This document shows, in pieces, positions 17,460-26,899 of a stretch of 52,111 bases of DNA (the first letter of the stretch is position 1; every line of letters begins with the position of its first letter). The position numbers and the translations under genes were made by a program. The notes below the pieces were generated by a model that was not told where the DNA came from, did not search any database, and saw only the letters and a list, made by a program, of their open reading frames with translations. Source of the stretch: an uncultured Sutterella sp. (GTDB lineage Bacteria; Pseudomonadota; Gammaproteobacteria; Burkholderiales; Burkholderiaceae_F); the NCBI GenBank assembly GCA_900538905.1, contig UPZS01000009.1, positions 1-52,111 of the forward strand, given 5' to 3'.

Positions 17460-20138
17460 ATGCAGTCTCAGGAACACACCACCGTTTACCGCAAGGACTA
17501 TCGTCCCTATTCTCACAGCATTGACTCGGTCGAGCTCGACTTTGTCTTGAATCCCGAGTCCACAACGGTCACCTCCACCATGGTCGTCACGCCGCTGCGC
17601 GGTGCCGCCACCCATGACCTTGTCCTTGACGGCGGACACGATCTTTTTATCGAAAAGGTCCTCATTGACGGTCAGCAGGCAAACGAACGCTATCAGATGG
17701 GCCAGGGACAGCTCACCATCAAAAATATCTCCAAGCAGTCGACCGTCACCATCGTCAACCGCATCGTTCCCGTGAACAACACGTCGCTTTCGGGCATCTA
17801 CATGAGCCGAGGCGCCTTCATGAGCCAGTGCGAAGCTCAGGGCTTTCGCAACATCACCTATTGGCCCGATCGCCCCGATGTGATGAGTCGCTTTACCGTC
17901 ACGATTCACGCCGACAAGACGCTCTACCCCGTTCTGCTTTCCAACGGCAATCTGGTCGCCGAGGGAGACGAGGCCGACAATCGTCATTGGGTGCGCTGGG
18001 AAGATCCCTTTAAAAAACCGTGCTACCTCTTTGCTCTGGTAGCCGGTCAGTTCGTGGCCCGCGAAGACAAAATCAAAACGAAGAGCGGCCGCGAGGTGCT
18101 CCTGCAGGTTTGGACGGAAGAAAAGAACTACCCCAATTCCGAGCATGCGCTCGAAAGCCTCAAGAAGGCCATCGCCTGGGATGAAGAACGTTGGGGACTC
18201 GAACTTGATCTCGACCGCTTCATGATCGTTGCCACCGACGACTTCAACTTCGGGGCCATGGAAAACAAGGGCCTCAATATTTTCAATTCCCGCTATGTGA
18301 TGGCTTCGCCCTCTATTGCCACCGACACGGACTACCAAAACATTGAATCCATTGTCGGTCACGAGTACTTCCACAACTGGACGGGCGATCGCATCACGCT
18401 GCGCGACTGGTTCCAGCTCACGCTCAAGGAAGGCCTGACGGTGTTTCGCGAGCAGGAATTCACGGCCGACATGCAGCCTGACGAATCGAGCCGCGCCGTC
18501 GCACGCATTCACGCTGTGCGCACGCTTCGCAGTAGCCAGTTCCCGGAAGACGCCGGCCCCATGGCTCACCCGATTCGCCCGGAAAGTTACCGAGAAATCG
18601 ACAATTTCTACACAATGACGGTGTACGAAAAGGGCGCCGAAGTCATCCGTATGCTCCAGACGCTCCTCGGCAAAGACGGCTTTAAGAAGGGCATGGATCG
18701 TTACGTGCAGCTCTACGACGAATCGGCCGTTACCTGTAACGACTTCATTCAAGCCATGGCCGACGCCAACGGAGTTGATCTCACCAATTTCAGTCTGTGG
18801 TGGTCTCAAGCCGGCACCCCGCGCGTTTCCGTGGAAACGAACTGGAATCAGGACGACTGCACCTTCACGATTCGCGCTTCGCAATCGACGCCTCCGACGC
18901 CCGGGCAAGCTGAAAAGTACCCGCTTGTGATTCCGATTCTCGTCGGTTTGATCGGTCGCGACGGCAAAGATCTGCCCTTGAAGCTTGTCGGTTCCGACGA
19001 GGAACCCGTCACCACCGCCAAACTCGTTCTTGAGACGGCCGATGACGAATGGACTTTTGAAGGCATCGCGGAAAATCCGGTTCTGTCTCTGGGTCGAGGC
19101 TTTTCGGCTCCCGTGATCTTCGATTACGCCTATACGCTGCAAGAGCTTCAGTTCCTGGCACTGCACGATTCCGACGGTTTTAACCGCGCCGACGCTTTCG
19201 AGCGTTTGATGCTTGCCGTCATCAACGAAGTCGTCACCATGATCGAAAACGGAGTGGAACCCGACGTTCACGGCACGCTCATTTCGGCTTTCGAAGGCAT
19301 TCTCACCAACACGAATCTGTCGCCCGAATACCGCGCCACCGTGCTCACGTTGCCTTCAGAAAAGAGCATCGCGGCTCACCGCGCCATGATCAACCCGCAG
19401 GCCATTCGTCAGGCCCGCATCTTCGTGATGGAAACGATCGGCCGCAAACTCTCGCACAAGCTCGGTCAGCCGCTTCATACCGAAAACATGCGCAACATGA
19501 CGCTCGAATACCGATTCGATCCGAAGGAAGCCGGCAAACGCGCCCTGAGCAATCTCACGCTCGAGTATCTGCTCGCCGGCGGCAACGCCCGAGCCCTGTT
19601 GGATGCCCGCGATCAGTTCGAACTCTCGGACAACCTCACCGATCGTCTTGCCGCGCTGCGCATGATCGTCAACAGCCAGAGCCCGGCCAAGATCGACGTC
19701 TTGAATGCCGCAGGCAAACTCTGGGGCAACGAGCCGCTTCTGATTAACAAGTGGTTCTCGGTGCAGGCCACGGCACGCGTCTATCCCAACGAATGTCCGG
19801 TGCTCGACCGCATCAAGTCGTTGATGCAGTGTCCTGTGTTCTCGCTCAAGAACCCGAACAACGTCTATGCGCTTGTCAATACGTTCTTCGTGGCAAACGA
19901 ACCTGAATTCCACCGCCCCGACGGCGCCGGCTACGAATTCTGGGCCGACATGGTGCTGCAGCTCGACTCCATCAACAGTCACGTGGCTGCCCGCCTGGCC
20001 CGTGCGCTGGACAACTGGCGCCGCTATACGCCGGAACTCGCACGCCTCATGCATGCGGCTCTCACCAAAGTCGCCCGCACCGAAAATCTTTCGGCCGGCG
20101 TGAGCGAAGTGGTGGAAAAAGCGCTCAACACCTACTGA
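17460..20138 (+). CDS. pepN: Aminopeptidase N (M1 family)
   Basis: Zinc aminopeptidase that removes N-terminal residues from peptides in the cytoplasm. 892 residues, full length. The exopeptidase motif GAMEN is at 265-269; the zinc ligands are H301 and H305 in HEYFH and E324 eighteen residues after the second histidine. The long helical C-terminal domain typical of proteobacterial PepN follows. GGAAAG lies upstream of the ATG. fbp follows 40 bases downstream and may be cotranscribed. A long open frame on the opposite strand (16752-19271) is a shadow. Confidence 0.97.
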   Translation: MQSQEHTTVYRKDYRPYSHSIDSVELDFVLNPESTTVTSTMVVTPLRGAATHDLVLDGGHDLFIEKVLIDGQQANERYQMGQGQLTIKNISKQSTVTIVNRIVPVNNTSLSGIYMSRGAFMSQCEAQGFRNITYWPDRPDVMSRFTVTIHADKTLYPVLLSNGNLVAEGDEADNRHWVRWEDPFKKPCYLFALVAGQFVAREDKIKTKSGREVLLQVWTEEKNYPNSEHALESLKKAIAWDEERWGLELDLDRFMIVATDDFNFGAMENKGLNIFNSRYVMASPSIATDTDYQNIESIVGHEYFHNWTGDRITLRDWFQLTLKEGLTVFREQEFTADMQPDESSRAVARIHAVRTLRSSQFPEDAGPMAHPIRPESYREIDNFYTMTVYEKGAEVIRMLQTLLGKDGFKKGMDRYVQLYDESAVTCNDFIQAMADANGVDLTNFSLWWSQAGTPRVSVETNWNQDDCTFTIRASQSTPPTPGQAEKYPLVIPILVGLIGRDGKDLPLKLVGSDEEPVTTAKLVLETADDEWTFEGIAENPVLSLGRGFSAPVIFDYAYTLQELQFLALHDSDGFNRADAFERLMLAVINEVVTMIENGVEPDVHGTLISAFEGILTNTNLSPEYRATVLTLPSEKSIAAHRAMINPQAIRQARIFVMETIGRKLSHKLGQPLHTENMRNMTLEYRFDPKEAGKRALSNLTLEYLLAGGNARALLDARDQFELSDNLTDRLAALRMIVNSQSPAKIDVLNAAGKLWGNEPLLINKWFSVQATARVYPNECPVLDRIKSLMQCPVFSLKNPNNVYALVNTFFVANEPEFHRPDGAGYEFWADMVLQLDSINSHVAARLARALDNWRRYTPELARLMHAALTKVARTENLSAGVSEVVEKALNTY

Positions 20139-20178
20139 TTACCCATCATCCGTCCTTGCTCTAAAAAAGAGAAGAGTT

Positions 20179-21177
20179 ATGCAACAGATCACTTTAAGCG
20201 ACATGCTCGCCAACGAAGTCAAGACCAACGGCCTTGATGAAAAACTCGCCCGATTGATCGAAACCGTGGCTGCCTGCGGCGTGGAAATCAGCTCCGAAGT
20301 CGCCTGCGGCGCCCTCATGGGCGTGCTCGGCATGGCAGGCAGCGAAAACGTGCAGGGCGAAGAGCAGAAAAAACTCGACGTCATCAGCAACGACATCGTC
20401 ACCAAGGCCGTGCTTGAGTCGGGCGTTGTCGCCGCCTGTGCTTCGGAAGAAATGGATCACTGTGTGGCAGCCGACTGTACAGATCGCCGCCCCTATCTCA
20501 TCTGCTACGACCCGCTTGACGGCTCAAGCAACATCGACATCAACGTCTCGATCGGAACGATCTTTTCGATCCTGCCCAATCCGCACGAAGACGCTACCGC
20601 TCCGCAGGACGCCGACTTTCTGCAGCCCGGCGACCGTCAGCTTGCCGCCGGCTACATCATGTACGGTCCGCAAACGCAGATGGCGCTCACTCTCGGCCGC
20701 GGCGTGGTGATGTTTACGCTTGATCCCCGCACCAACACCTACATCCTCACCAACGACAACGTGCAGGTGCCCGAACAGGCCAAGGAATTTGCGATTAACT
20801 GCTCGAACAAGCGCCATTGGGAAGCTCCCGTGAACCGCTACATCGAAGAACTTCTTGCCGGCAAAACCGGCGTTCGAGGCAAGGACTACAACATGCGCTG
20901 GGTGGCGGCTATGGTTGCCGAAGTACACCGCATCCTTTGCCGCGGCGGAATCTTCATGTACCCCAAGGACAACCGCGATTCCTCCAAACCCGGCAAGCTT
21001 CGTCTGATGTACGAAGCCAATCCCATGTCCTGGTTGATGGAACAGGCCGGCGGCCGTGCCACCAACGGCTACGAACGCATTCTTTCGATCAAGCCCGAAA
21101 AACTGCATCAGCGTGTGGCCGTTTTCCTCGGTGCCAAAGAAGAAGTTGAGCGCGTGACGTCTTATCACGCCGCTTAA
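20179..21177 (+). CDS. fbp: Fructose-1,6-bisphosphatase class I
   Basis: Hydrolyses fructose 1,6-bisphosphate in gluconeogenesis. 332 residues. The metal-binding motif [10 protein letters not shown] begins at 111, and the preceding CASEEMDH carries further metal-site acids. [13 protein letters not shown] near the C-terminus is the family signature. AGAAGAG precedes the ATG. Growth on organic or amino acids, suggested by the dicarboxylate genes nearby, would need this step. Confidence 0.97.
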   Translation: MQQITLSDMLANEVKTNGLDEKLARLIETVAACGVEISSEVACGALMGVLGMAGSENVQGEEQKKLDVISNDIVTKAVLESGVVAACASEEMDHCVAADCTDRRPYLICYDPLDGSSNIDINVSIGTIFSILPNPHEDATAPQDADFLQPGDRQLAAGYIMYGPQTQMALTLGRGVVMFTLDPRTNTYILTNDNVQVPEQAKEFAINCSNKRHWEAPVNRYIEELLAGKTGVRGKDYNMRWVAAMVAEVHRILCRGGIFMYPKDNRDSSKPGKLRLMYEANPMSWLMEQAGGRATNGYERILSIKPEKLHQRVAVFLGAKEEVERVTSYHAA

Positions 21178-21206
21178 TCTCCATTCGCTTTTTCGCAACA
21201 CATCTC

Positions 21207-21238
21207 AAGCGCTTCGCCATCCGGCTGAGGCGCTTTTT
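21207..21238 (+). terminator. fbp terminator
   Basis: Stem AAGCGC (21207-21212) with GCGCTT (21230-21235), with partial pairing inside, followed by TTTT. It lies 30 bases after the stop. Confidence 0.75.
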
Positions 21239-21384
21239 AATATTTCAGATTTACCTCTTCGTAGGTATAGAGCTCCATTCTTACTTCTGGCACATCTCCA
21301 TTCGTCTTCACATTTCTCTTTTTTATCAATAAGTTAAGCAAATTAATAGCTTTATATTTATCGAAATAATAGAGAATAAAATAT

Positions 21385-21400
21385 TTGATTTATCAATCAA
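21385..21400. promoter_or_regulatory. Palindromic operator candidate upstream of ttdA
   Basis: Perfect inverted repeat TTGATT-TATC-AATCAA, 100 bases before the ttdA start in an AT-rich stretch (21240-21420). It resembles an FNR site, but the TTGAT and ATCAA halves are 6 bases apart, not 4, so canonical FNR spacing is not met. It could serve another regulator, such as the LysR protein encoded downstream. Confidence 0.4.
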
Positions 21401-21499
21401 AAGGCGTAAGAATTCCACCAAAAGTAGGAAGGCTCGCTTCCCTTGATTTCACCCCATCAGACGCGCTGCGGTCACGACCCGCGCGAGGAGACAAACGCA

Positions 21500-22399
21500 A
21501 TGGACAAAACGGAATTGAGTACCCGTTTCACTGACACCATGGCGAAGTTCACGGCGTACTTCGGCAAACATTTGCCCGACGACGTACTTGCCAAGCTCAA
21601 GGAAATGCGCACGCTGCAAGATACGCCGCTTGCCAAGGTGATGTACGACTCCATGTTTACGGATCTGGAACTCGCCGACAAGTTCAACGTGCCCTTCTGT
21701 CAGGACACCGGCGTCATTCAGTATTGGATTGAATGCGGCTCGGAATTTCCGCTCATCGGTCAGATGCAGGCATGCCTGAGAGAAGCGACGATCCGCGCCA
21801 CCAAAGAAGCGCCGCTGCGCCACAACGCCGTTCAGATCTTCGACGAAAAGAACACCGGCAACAACACAGGCGTGCGCATTCCCTGGATCGACTGGGAAAT
21901 TATCCCCGGATCGGATCAGTGCACCATCCACGGCTATATGGCCGGCGGCGGCTGCTCGCTTCCGGGTACGGCAAAAGTCCTGATGCCTGTCGAAGGCTAC
22001 GAAGGCGTCGTGCGCTTTGCCTTTGACAACATCTGCGACCGCGGCATCAACGCCTGCCCGCCGCTGCTTGTGGGCATCGGCATTGCGGGTTCCGTCGAAG
22101 TGGCAGCCAACCTCTCCAAGAAAGCTCTGATGCGCCCGATCGGTTCACGCAACAGCAACACGCGCGGTGCCGAATTCGAACAGATCATCGAAAAAGGTCT
22201 CAACGACATCAACATCGGTCCGGGCGGACTCAAGGGTGCACTCTCGGTGATGGGCGTTCACGTCGAACAAGCCGCGCGTCACCCCTCGTGCCTGGCCGTC
22301 GGTCTGTCGGTAGGCTGCTGGGGTCATCGCCGCGCCACCATTCGCTTTAACGCCGATATGTCCTATGAAATGATCTCGCACAAAGGAGTCACGCTGTGA
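21500..22399 (+). CDS. ttdA: L(+)-tartrate dehydratase / class I fumarase alpha subunit
   Basis: Iron-sulfur hydro-lyase subunit; TtdAB converts L-tartrate to oxaloacetate, while close relatives hydrate fumarate. 299 residues against 303 in E. coli TtdA, with closely matching blocks such as [17 protein letters not shown] and [11 protein letters not shown]. The three cysteines expected to hold the 4Fe-4S cluster are C67 (CQDTG), C186 (NACPP) and C273 (GCW). A TTG at 21443 is in frame, but GAGGAG at 21485-21490, nine bases before ATG 21500, decides the start. It overlaps ttdB by four bases. Whether the substrate is tartrate or malate/fumarate cannot be settled by eye. Confidence 0.88.
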   Translation: MDKTELSTRFTDTMAKFTAYFGKHLPDDVLAKLKEMRTLQDTPLAKVMYDSMFTDLELADKFNVPFCQDTGVIQYWIECGSEFPLIGQMQACLREATIRATKEAPLRHNAVQIFDEKNTGNNTGVRIPWIDWEIIPGSDQCTIHGYMAGGGCSLPGTAKVLMPVEGYEGVVRFAFDNICDRGINACPPLLVGIGIAGSVEVAANLSKKALMRPIGSRNSNTRGAEFEQIIEKGLNDINIGPGGLKGALSVMGVHVEQAARHPSCLAVGLSVGCWGHRRATIRFNADMSYEMISHKGVTL

Positions 22400-23013
22400 G
22401 CAAGAAAATTCTGACGACGCCGATTCGCAGTGAAGACCTCGAAGACATCCGCATCGGCGACATTATCTATCTCAACGGTTACCTCATCACAGCCCGCGAC
22501 TGCGCGCACACGCGTCTGGTCAAGCACGGCCGCAAGATTCCCGTTGATCTCGCGGGCAAAGCGATCTTTCACGCCGGCCCCATCATGGTGCCCGATCAAA
22601 GTTCCGGCAGCGGCTTTAAGGTCGTGTCCATCGGTCCGACCACATCCATGCGCATGGAAAAGTTCGAGAAAGAGTTCATCGAAGAAACCGGCGTAAAGCT
22701 CATCGTCGGCAAGGGTGGCATGGGCCCCAATACGGTCGAAGGCTGCAGCCGCTTTAAGGCCTTGCACTGCGTCTTCCCGGGCGGCTGCGCGGTACTTGCC
22801 GCACAGTGCGTCGAAGAGGTCGAAGATGTGCAGTGGCCGGAACTGGGCATGCCCGAGTCGCTCTGGGTCATGCGCGTGAAAGAATTCGGTCCGCTCATCG
22901 TTTCGATCGACACCCACGGAGGCAACTTGTTCGAAGAAAACAAGAAGCTCTTTAACGAACGCAAAGCACCGATCGTTGAAGAAGTCGTCAAAAAGACCGA
23001 GTACATCGACTAA
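22396..23013 (+). CDS. ttdB: L(+)-tartrate dehydratase / class I fumarase beta subunit
   Basis: Small subunit of the heterodimeric hydro-lyase. 205 residues, almost the length of E. coli TtdB, with shared blocks [32 protein letters not shown] and GMPESLWV. The start is GTG at 22396, overlapping the ttdA stop (GTGA), with AAAGGAG at 22382-22388 inside ttdA, so translation is coupled. Two consecutive stop codons end it. Convergent with a LysR gene. The match to TtdB is closer than to the fused fumarases FumA/FumB, which carry both subunits in one chain. Confidence 0.88.
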   Translation: MSKKILTTPIRSEDLEDIRIGDIIYLNGYLITARDCAHTRLVKHGRKIPVDLAGKAIFHAGPIMVPDQSSGSGFKVVSIGPTTSMRMEKFEKEFIEETGVKLIVGKGGMGPNTVEGCSRFKALHCVFPGGCAVLAAQCVEEVEDVQWPELGMPESLWVMRVKEFGPLIVSIDTHGGNLFEENKKLFNERKAPIVEEVVKKTEYID

Positions 23014-23022
23014 TAAGAAAAC

Positions 23023-23106
23023 GGGCGTCTCCGTTCATTTCGGAGGCGCCCAACCTTACGGGATTGACAGCCGTTGCGTTTTACAGAAGTCGCGACGGCT
23101 TTTTTT
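23023..23106 (+). terminator. Tandem hairpins and terminator after ttdB
   Basis: The first hairpin has 11-bp arms (23023-23033 and 23041-23051) and no T-tract. The second has AGCCGTTGCG (23069-23078) with CGCGACGGCT (23091-23100), followed by seven Ts, a strong intrinsic terminator. Confidence 0.88.
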
Positions 23107-23111
23107 GTTGA

Positions 23112-24041
23112 CTAGCCGTCGGCAAATTCGGTTTCGGCCACGCGGCGCATCACTTCGATGAGACTGCGGGCAGCCTTGGTAAGATAACCGTTCTTGCGAT
23201 AGGCGGCCACCACCATGCGGTCGGGCCGCGCCGGCTCGATCGTGAAGTAGCGCACCGGTTGCGCCGGTCGGCACCGTTTGGCAAGCGTTTGCGTCACAAA
23301 AGTCGCGCCAAGTCCTGCACTGGCCAAATGGAGAGCCGCCACAGGCGATTCGCTTTCGAGCATCACACGAGGCGTTGTACGAGTCGCCCGGCACAGATCT
23401 TCGTAGAGGTTGCGGAACTTCTGCCCCTGCTTGATCGTGATGAAAGGTTCGCCGTTGAGACGATTAAACGGCATGGAAGCATAGCCGCCCGAAGCAGGCT
23501 GCGCCACGGTCTTTGCCACACGCGACTCGGGGCTCATCGCCAAAAGATACCGTTCACGAAACAGTTCGGCATATTCGAGTTCGCTGCGATAGAGCGGCGC
23601 AATCACCAGACTCAGATCGGTCACACCGTCAAAAGCGAAATCTTCGAGCTCCTTGGTAGTCCCCTCGGCCAAAGACACAGTAACACCGGGATACTCACGT
23701 CGGAAAATCGGCAACACCTCAGCCAGAAAGAACGTAGAGCGATAGTGTGACGAACCGATGGTGACATGACCTCTCACCCCCTCGCCGATGTCGGCAATGA
23801 GACGGGAGCGCATGCTGCGGAGCTGCTCAATTTCGCGCTCCGTCTTCATGAAGCATTCACCGGCGTAAGTCAGTCTCAGAGGCTTAGCGGAGCGATCAAC
23901 AAGCTGTGTACCGACTTCCGTTTCCAGTCGATGCACAAACTGGGAGATGGACGGCTGAGAGATTTGCAGAACTCGTGCCGCTTTGGAAAACGACCCGGCT
24001 GTAATCAGTGTATCCAGATAGCGATAGACATTGCCGGACAT
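23112..24041 (-). CDS. LysR-family transcriptional regulator
   Basis: 309 residues. The N-terminal winged helix has the helix-turn-helix GSFSKAARVLQISQPSISQF (16-35), followed by the linker helix and an effector domain starting near 92 (HVTIGSSHYRSTFF) with GLGATFVTQTLA late in the fold. No membrane or signal features. AAGGTGAGG precedes the ATG. It is convergent with ttdAB and could control it, as TtdR does in E. coli, but it is transcribed behind the LapA-like gene (14 bases), so the target is uncertain. The effector cannot be told from sequence. Confidence 0.9.
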   Translation of the reverse strand: MSGNVYRYLDTLITAGSFSKAARVLQISQPSISQFVHRLETEVGTQLVDRSAKPLRLTYAGECFMKTEREIEQLRSMRSRLIADIGEGVRGHVTIGSSHYRSTFFLAEVLPIFRREYPGVTVSLAEGTTKELEDFAFDGVTDLSLVIAPLYRSELEYAELFRERYLLAMSPESRVAKTVAQPASGGYASMPFNRLNGEPFITIKQGQKFRNLYEDLCRATRTTPRVMLESESPVAALHLASAGLGATFVTQTLAKRCRPAQPVRYFTIEPARPDRMVVAAYRKNGYLTKAARSLIEVMRRVAETEFADG

Positions 24042-24055
24042 AAGACCTCACCTTA

Positions 24056-24796
24056 TCAATGAAACATTTTTTTGAAAAAGCCGTCCTTAGGCTTTGCGGT
24101 GGGCTCAACAGACTGCGCTGACTCCTCCTTTGCCGCGTCAGTCTTATCGGACACAGGAACCGACTCCGGTTCGGGAACGGCCGCAGGCGCCGTCGGTACA
24201 ACCGGCGATTCAACGATTTCGTGCTTGGACGGCTCATGGGGCTTATTGGATTTGCTGCCCCCTAAAAAACCAAAAAAGCCGGACTTCTTGGGTTCCGGCG
24301 CAGGCAGTTCGGGCGCCGGTCCGATTTGCGCTTTGTCTGCAATTTGCTCAATGCGAAGTGAAAGCTTTTCAAGCGCTTTTTCAACAGCATCAAGACGCTT
24401 TTGGGCGTCCTGCGCGCTTGCCGTCGGAGCCTCGACGGCGGCCTTGATGCCAGCTAGTAACTCTTCGCGGCTCTTAATCATTTCCTGACGCAGACTCTCC
24501 TTAGTTTGCTCCAAGCGGGACTGCTCGGCGTGATCGGCCAATGACTTGTTGGCATTGGCCTCTTTATAGGCCTTGCGAATTTCCACAAGCGTCGAGGCCT
24601 GCTGCATCAGTGCCCAGGCAATGCCAAAGAGCCAGAGACCTCCAAGAATCACCAACAGGATCAGACCCAACGGAGCCTGGATCTCTTCAACGATCAAGTT
24701 GACCGGCACAGGCGCCGTGATTCCCTGCCAATTGAGAATCAGGAAGATCAAGGCAAGCAGACTCAGAATAGCCAGAACAACAGAACGCAGCGTCAT
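24056..24796 (-). CDS. LapA-like membrane protein with coiled coil
   Basis: 246 residues of unknown function. Two hydrophobic segments at about 5-22 and 42-65 form a hairpin like that of the LapA/DUF1049 family. A charged coiled coil follows (about 70-155, rich in Glu, Lys, Ala, Leu), then a Pro/Glu-rich low-complexity tail. The tail carries two similar aromatic-basic patches: KKSGFFGFLGG in the middle and KDGFFKKMFH at the very end. The tail is probably cytoplasmic. LysR follows in the same direction after 14 bases. LapA proteins often sit near lipopolysaccharide-assembly genes, but none is here. Confidence 0.65.
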   Translation of the reverse strand: MTLRSVVLAILSLLALIFLILNWQGITAPVPVNLIVEEIQAPLGLILLVILGGLWLFGIAWALMQQASTLVEIRKAYKEANANKSLADHAEQSRLEQTKESLRQEMIKSREELLAGIKAAVEAPTASAQDAQKRLDAVEKALEKLSLRIEQIADKAQIGPAPELPAPEPKKSGFFGFLGGSKSNKPHEPSKHEIVESPVVPTAPAAVPEPESVPVSDKTDAAKEESAQSVEPTAKPKDGFFKKMFH

Positions 24797-24927
24797 AGAT
24801 CTCTACCGCAAAAAATAAAAAGTCCGTACCGGCAAATTTATCATGCCTTTCATAATATTTTAATTATAGAGCCAAACCCTCCGTTTCAACGACAGTTTTT
24901 GTTAAGAGCCATTGCTGCAAATAGACA

Positions 24928-24970
24928 CACCGCCGCACCCGGAGAAAATCCTTCCCCGAGTGCGGCGGTG
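24928..24970 (-). terminator. Hairpin terminator after the DASS carrier gene
   Basis: Perfect 11-bp stem (24928-24938 with 24960-24970; CACCGCCGCAC against GTGCGGCGGTG), extended by three further pairs. On the minus strand it is followed by a modestly T-rich stretch (TGTCTATTTG). It lies 30 bases beyond the stop. Confidence 0.7.
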
Positions 24971-24999
24971 CGAAGCAGCCGGTTGTAAGAAGTTCCGTA

Positions 25000-26529
25000 T
25001 CAGCTCATCGGGATGATGCCCGGATCAATGAGCAGGACAGCAATCGAAATCACGATGATCGAGACCACATTAAGCCAGAAACCTGCCCGCAACATATCGC
25101 CGATCTTCAGACGGCCGGTACCGAATACCATAGCGTTGGGAGGCGTCCCCACCGGCATCATGAAGGCGCAGCTCGTTGCCATCGTGGCAGCAATCAACAG
25201 AGACTGCGGATTGGCATTGATGGAATCAGCCACGGCTGCCACAAGCGGCATCAGGGTTGCGGCAAGAGCCGTATTGGAGGTGAATTCCGAGGCAAAGCAA
25301 GCCAGAGTCGCGACACCACCCACGATCGCCCATTCGGGCAGGCCGCCCAGGGCCACGGCCGCGGCGCCCACGGCATCGGCCGCACCGGTACGCTGAATGG
25401 CTGCAGCCATGGCCAGACCGCCGCCGAACAAAAGCAGCACGTCCCAACTCACACCCTTGGCCGCACTCGACCAGTCCAGCGCATGGATGCCCTTTTTCGC
25501 GTCCACGGGGATGATAAAGAGAATGATGCCGGCAGCCATAGCGATCACGGTGTCGCTCATCGGCTTCAAGGGCTTGGTGCCTGCGATTTCAAGGCCGCGC
25601 AACACCGGACCGAACGTCCAAAGCAAAGCAGCAGCCACGAACACGATCAGAACCGTCCATTCGCCGCGGGTGAGCGGACCGAGATGCTTGATTTCGCTAT
25701 TGACCCATTCCTTGCCGCCGGGCAGTTCACCGGGCTGTTCGCGGAAAAGCACGTGCACCAGGAGCAAATAGGTGGCGATGATGAGAATCGTCATGGTCGG
25801 GAACGAGATCTTGAGCCAATCGACGAAGCTCACGGGGTCGCCGTAAGTCTGCTCGACAAATCGAGCCAAAATGCCATTGGGCGGAGTACCGATAAGAGTG
25901 TAGACGCCGCCCAAGGAAGCTCCGTAGGCCACACTCAGAAGCAGGCACACGCCAAAGTTGCGTTCTGCCTTATCGATGGGCTGATCAATGCGTGTGGAGC
26001 GAACAACCGCCATCAGAGCAAGGGCAATCGGAAGCATCATGGCGGCCGTGGCCGTGTTGGACACCCAGGCCGACAGGAAACTCGTCGCGAGCATGATGCC
26101 GAGCACAATCTGCTTGGGCTTGGTACCCACGATGCGAATCGTATGCAGCGCAATACGACGGTCCAGGCCCCAGCGAGCGATACCGGCAGCGATCAAGAAG
26201 CCGCCCAAGAAGAGATAGATCGTATCGTTGGAGTATTCCTTGAGCGTCTGAGCCGGCGTTGCAACACCCAAGAGCGGGAAGCACACAATCGGCAACAGTG
26301 CAGTGACGGCAATCGGAACAGCTTCGGTAAACCACCAGATGGCCATCCAGAGCACCATACTCACGCAAGCGCGTGCGGCGTGGCTGAGCTGAGCCACATC
26401 ACCTTTGGCACTGATGTACGTTTCGGGCAGGATGAAATAAAGAGCCAGGGCAAGCAAGGGGCCCAGGACGAGAGGGATGACTTTGGACTTGTTGTCCAGT
26501 GCGCCGATCTCAATACTGGATTCGTGCAT
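25000..26529 (-). CDS. DASS (SLC13) family dicarboxylate transporter
   Basis: Inner-membrane carrier for C4-dicarboxylates such as succinate, fumarate or malate. 509 residues with about a dozen hydrophobic segments. The family's two substrate/sodium-site motifs are both present: SNTATAAMMLPIAL in the first half and SNTALAATLMPL in the second. GTPPNG and GTPPNAMVFG, paired with them, are also typical. This supports a sodium-coupled carrier of the SdcS/VcINDY type, although tartrate/succinate exchange (TtdT) is possible given ttdAB nearby. A strong AGGAGG lies six bases before the ATG. An FNR-like site lies about 120 bases upstream. Confidence 0.9.
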   Translation of the reverse strand: MHESSIEIGALDNKSKVIPLVLGPLLALALYFILPETYISAKGDVAQLSHAARACVSMVLWMAIWWFTEAVPIAVTALLPIVCFPLLGVATPAQTLKEYSNDTIYLFLGGFLIAAGIARWGLDRRIALHTIRIVGTKPKQIVLGIMLATSFLSAWVSNTATAAMMLPIALALMAVVRSTRIDQPIDKAERNFGVCLLLSVAYGASLGGVYTLIGTPPNGILARFVEQTYGDPVSFVDWLKISFPTMTILIIATYLLLVHVLFREQPGELPGGKEWVNSEIKHLGPLTRGEWTVLIVFVAAALLWTFGPVLRGLEIAGTKPLKPMSDTVIAMAAGIILFIIPVDAKKGIHALDWSSAAKGVSWDVLLLFGGGLAMAAAIQRTGAADAVGAAAVALGGLPEWAIVGGVATLACFASEFTSNTALAATLMPLVAAVADSINANPQSLLIAATMATSCAFMMPVGTPPNAMVFGTGRLKIGDMLRAGFWLNVVSIIVISIAVLLIDPGIIPMS

Positions 26530-26647
26530 GTTTGCCTCCTAAAAGAAGGGCAACTGTCTGGGTAAAGATCGGCGAAGAATGCCGTATCGACTGTTGCTCA
26601 GGGTTATTCGTACTCACGTCATCTCTTTGTTAAGAGATCATCGAGTT

Positions 26648-26661
26648 TTGATGTTAGTCAA
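26648..26661 (-). promoter_or_regulatory. FNR-like site upstream of the DASS carrier gene
   Basis: TTGAT-GTTA-GTCAA matches the FNR consensus at nine of ten positions. It lies 119 bases before the DASS start codon, in the 370-base gap that follows frdC. I could not place a convincing -10 at a standard FNR distance. Confidence 0.5.
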
Positions 26662-26793
26662 CGGCAGCGTGCTCTAAAACCCCTCTTTCTTAGTAAGAAC
26701 CCTAATAAAATAAAAATATTTAAGCCATTTATAAAATTTTCACTATCAACCCCCATGCCTGCCTCTAATGTGTTCCGCTCAGGCGTTCGGCTC

Positions 26794-26829
26794 AAAAAAA
26801 ACCGAACTCCCGCACAAACGGAAATTCGG
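26794..26829 (-). terminator. frdC terminator
   Basis: On the minus strand an 11-bp stem (26819-26829 with 26802-26812, including two G-T pairs) and loop CACAAA/TTTGTG is followed by eight Ts (26794-26801). It is a strong intrinsic terminator separating frdC from the DASS gene. Confidence 0.9.
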
Positions 26830-26841
26830 CTTTTCGTGTCG

Positions 26842-26875
26842 TCTCCCCGGGTAAGGAGACTGGAGCCCGGGGAGA
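26842..26875 (-). other. Perfect 10-bp hairpin in the frdC 3' region
   Basis: Arms TCTCCCCGGG (26842-26851) and CCCGGGGAGA (26866-26875) with no T-tract. It lies between the frdC stop and its terminator and may stabilise the 3' end of the transcript. Confidence 0.6.
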
Positions 26876-26899
26876 TATGCTGTCGCAAACAGCCTTCGA

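Noticed and set aside
16752..19271. 839-codon open frame on the minus strand
   Set aside because: Antisense to the NapC-like gene and pepN, both with intact motifs. No recognisable domain, so a codon-bias shadow.
26530..26899. Degraded frdA or frdB remnant between frdC and the DASS gene
   Set aside because: I saw no flavoprotein or iron-sulfur motifs there; the stretch is accounted for by hairpins, a terminator, an FNR-like site and AT-rich leader.
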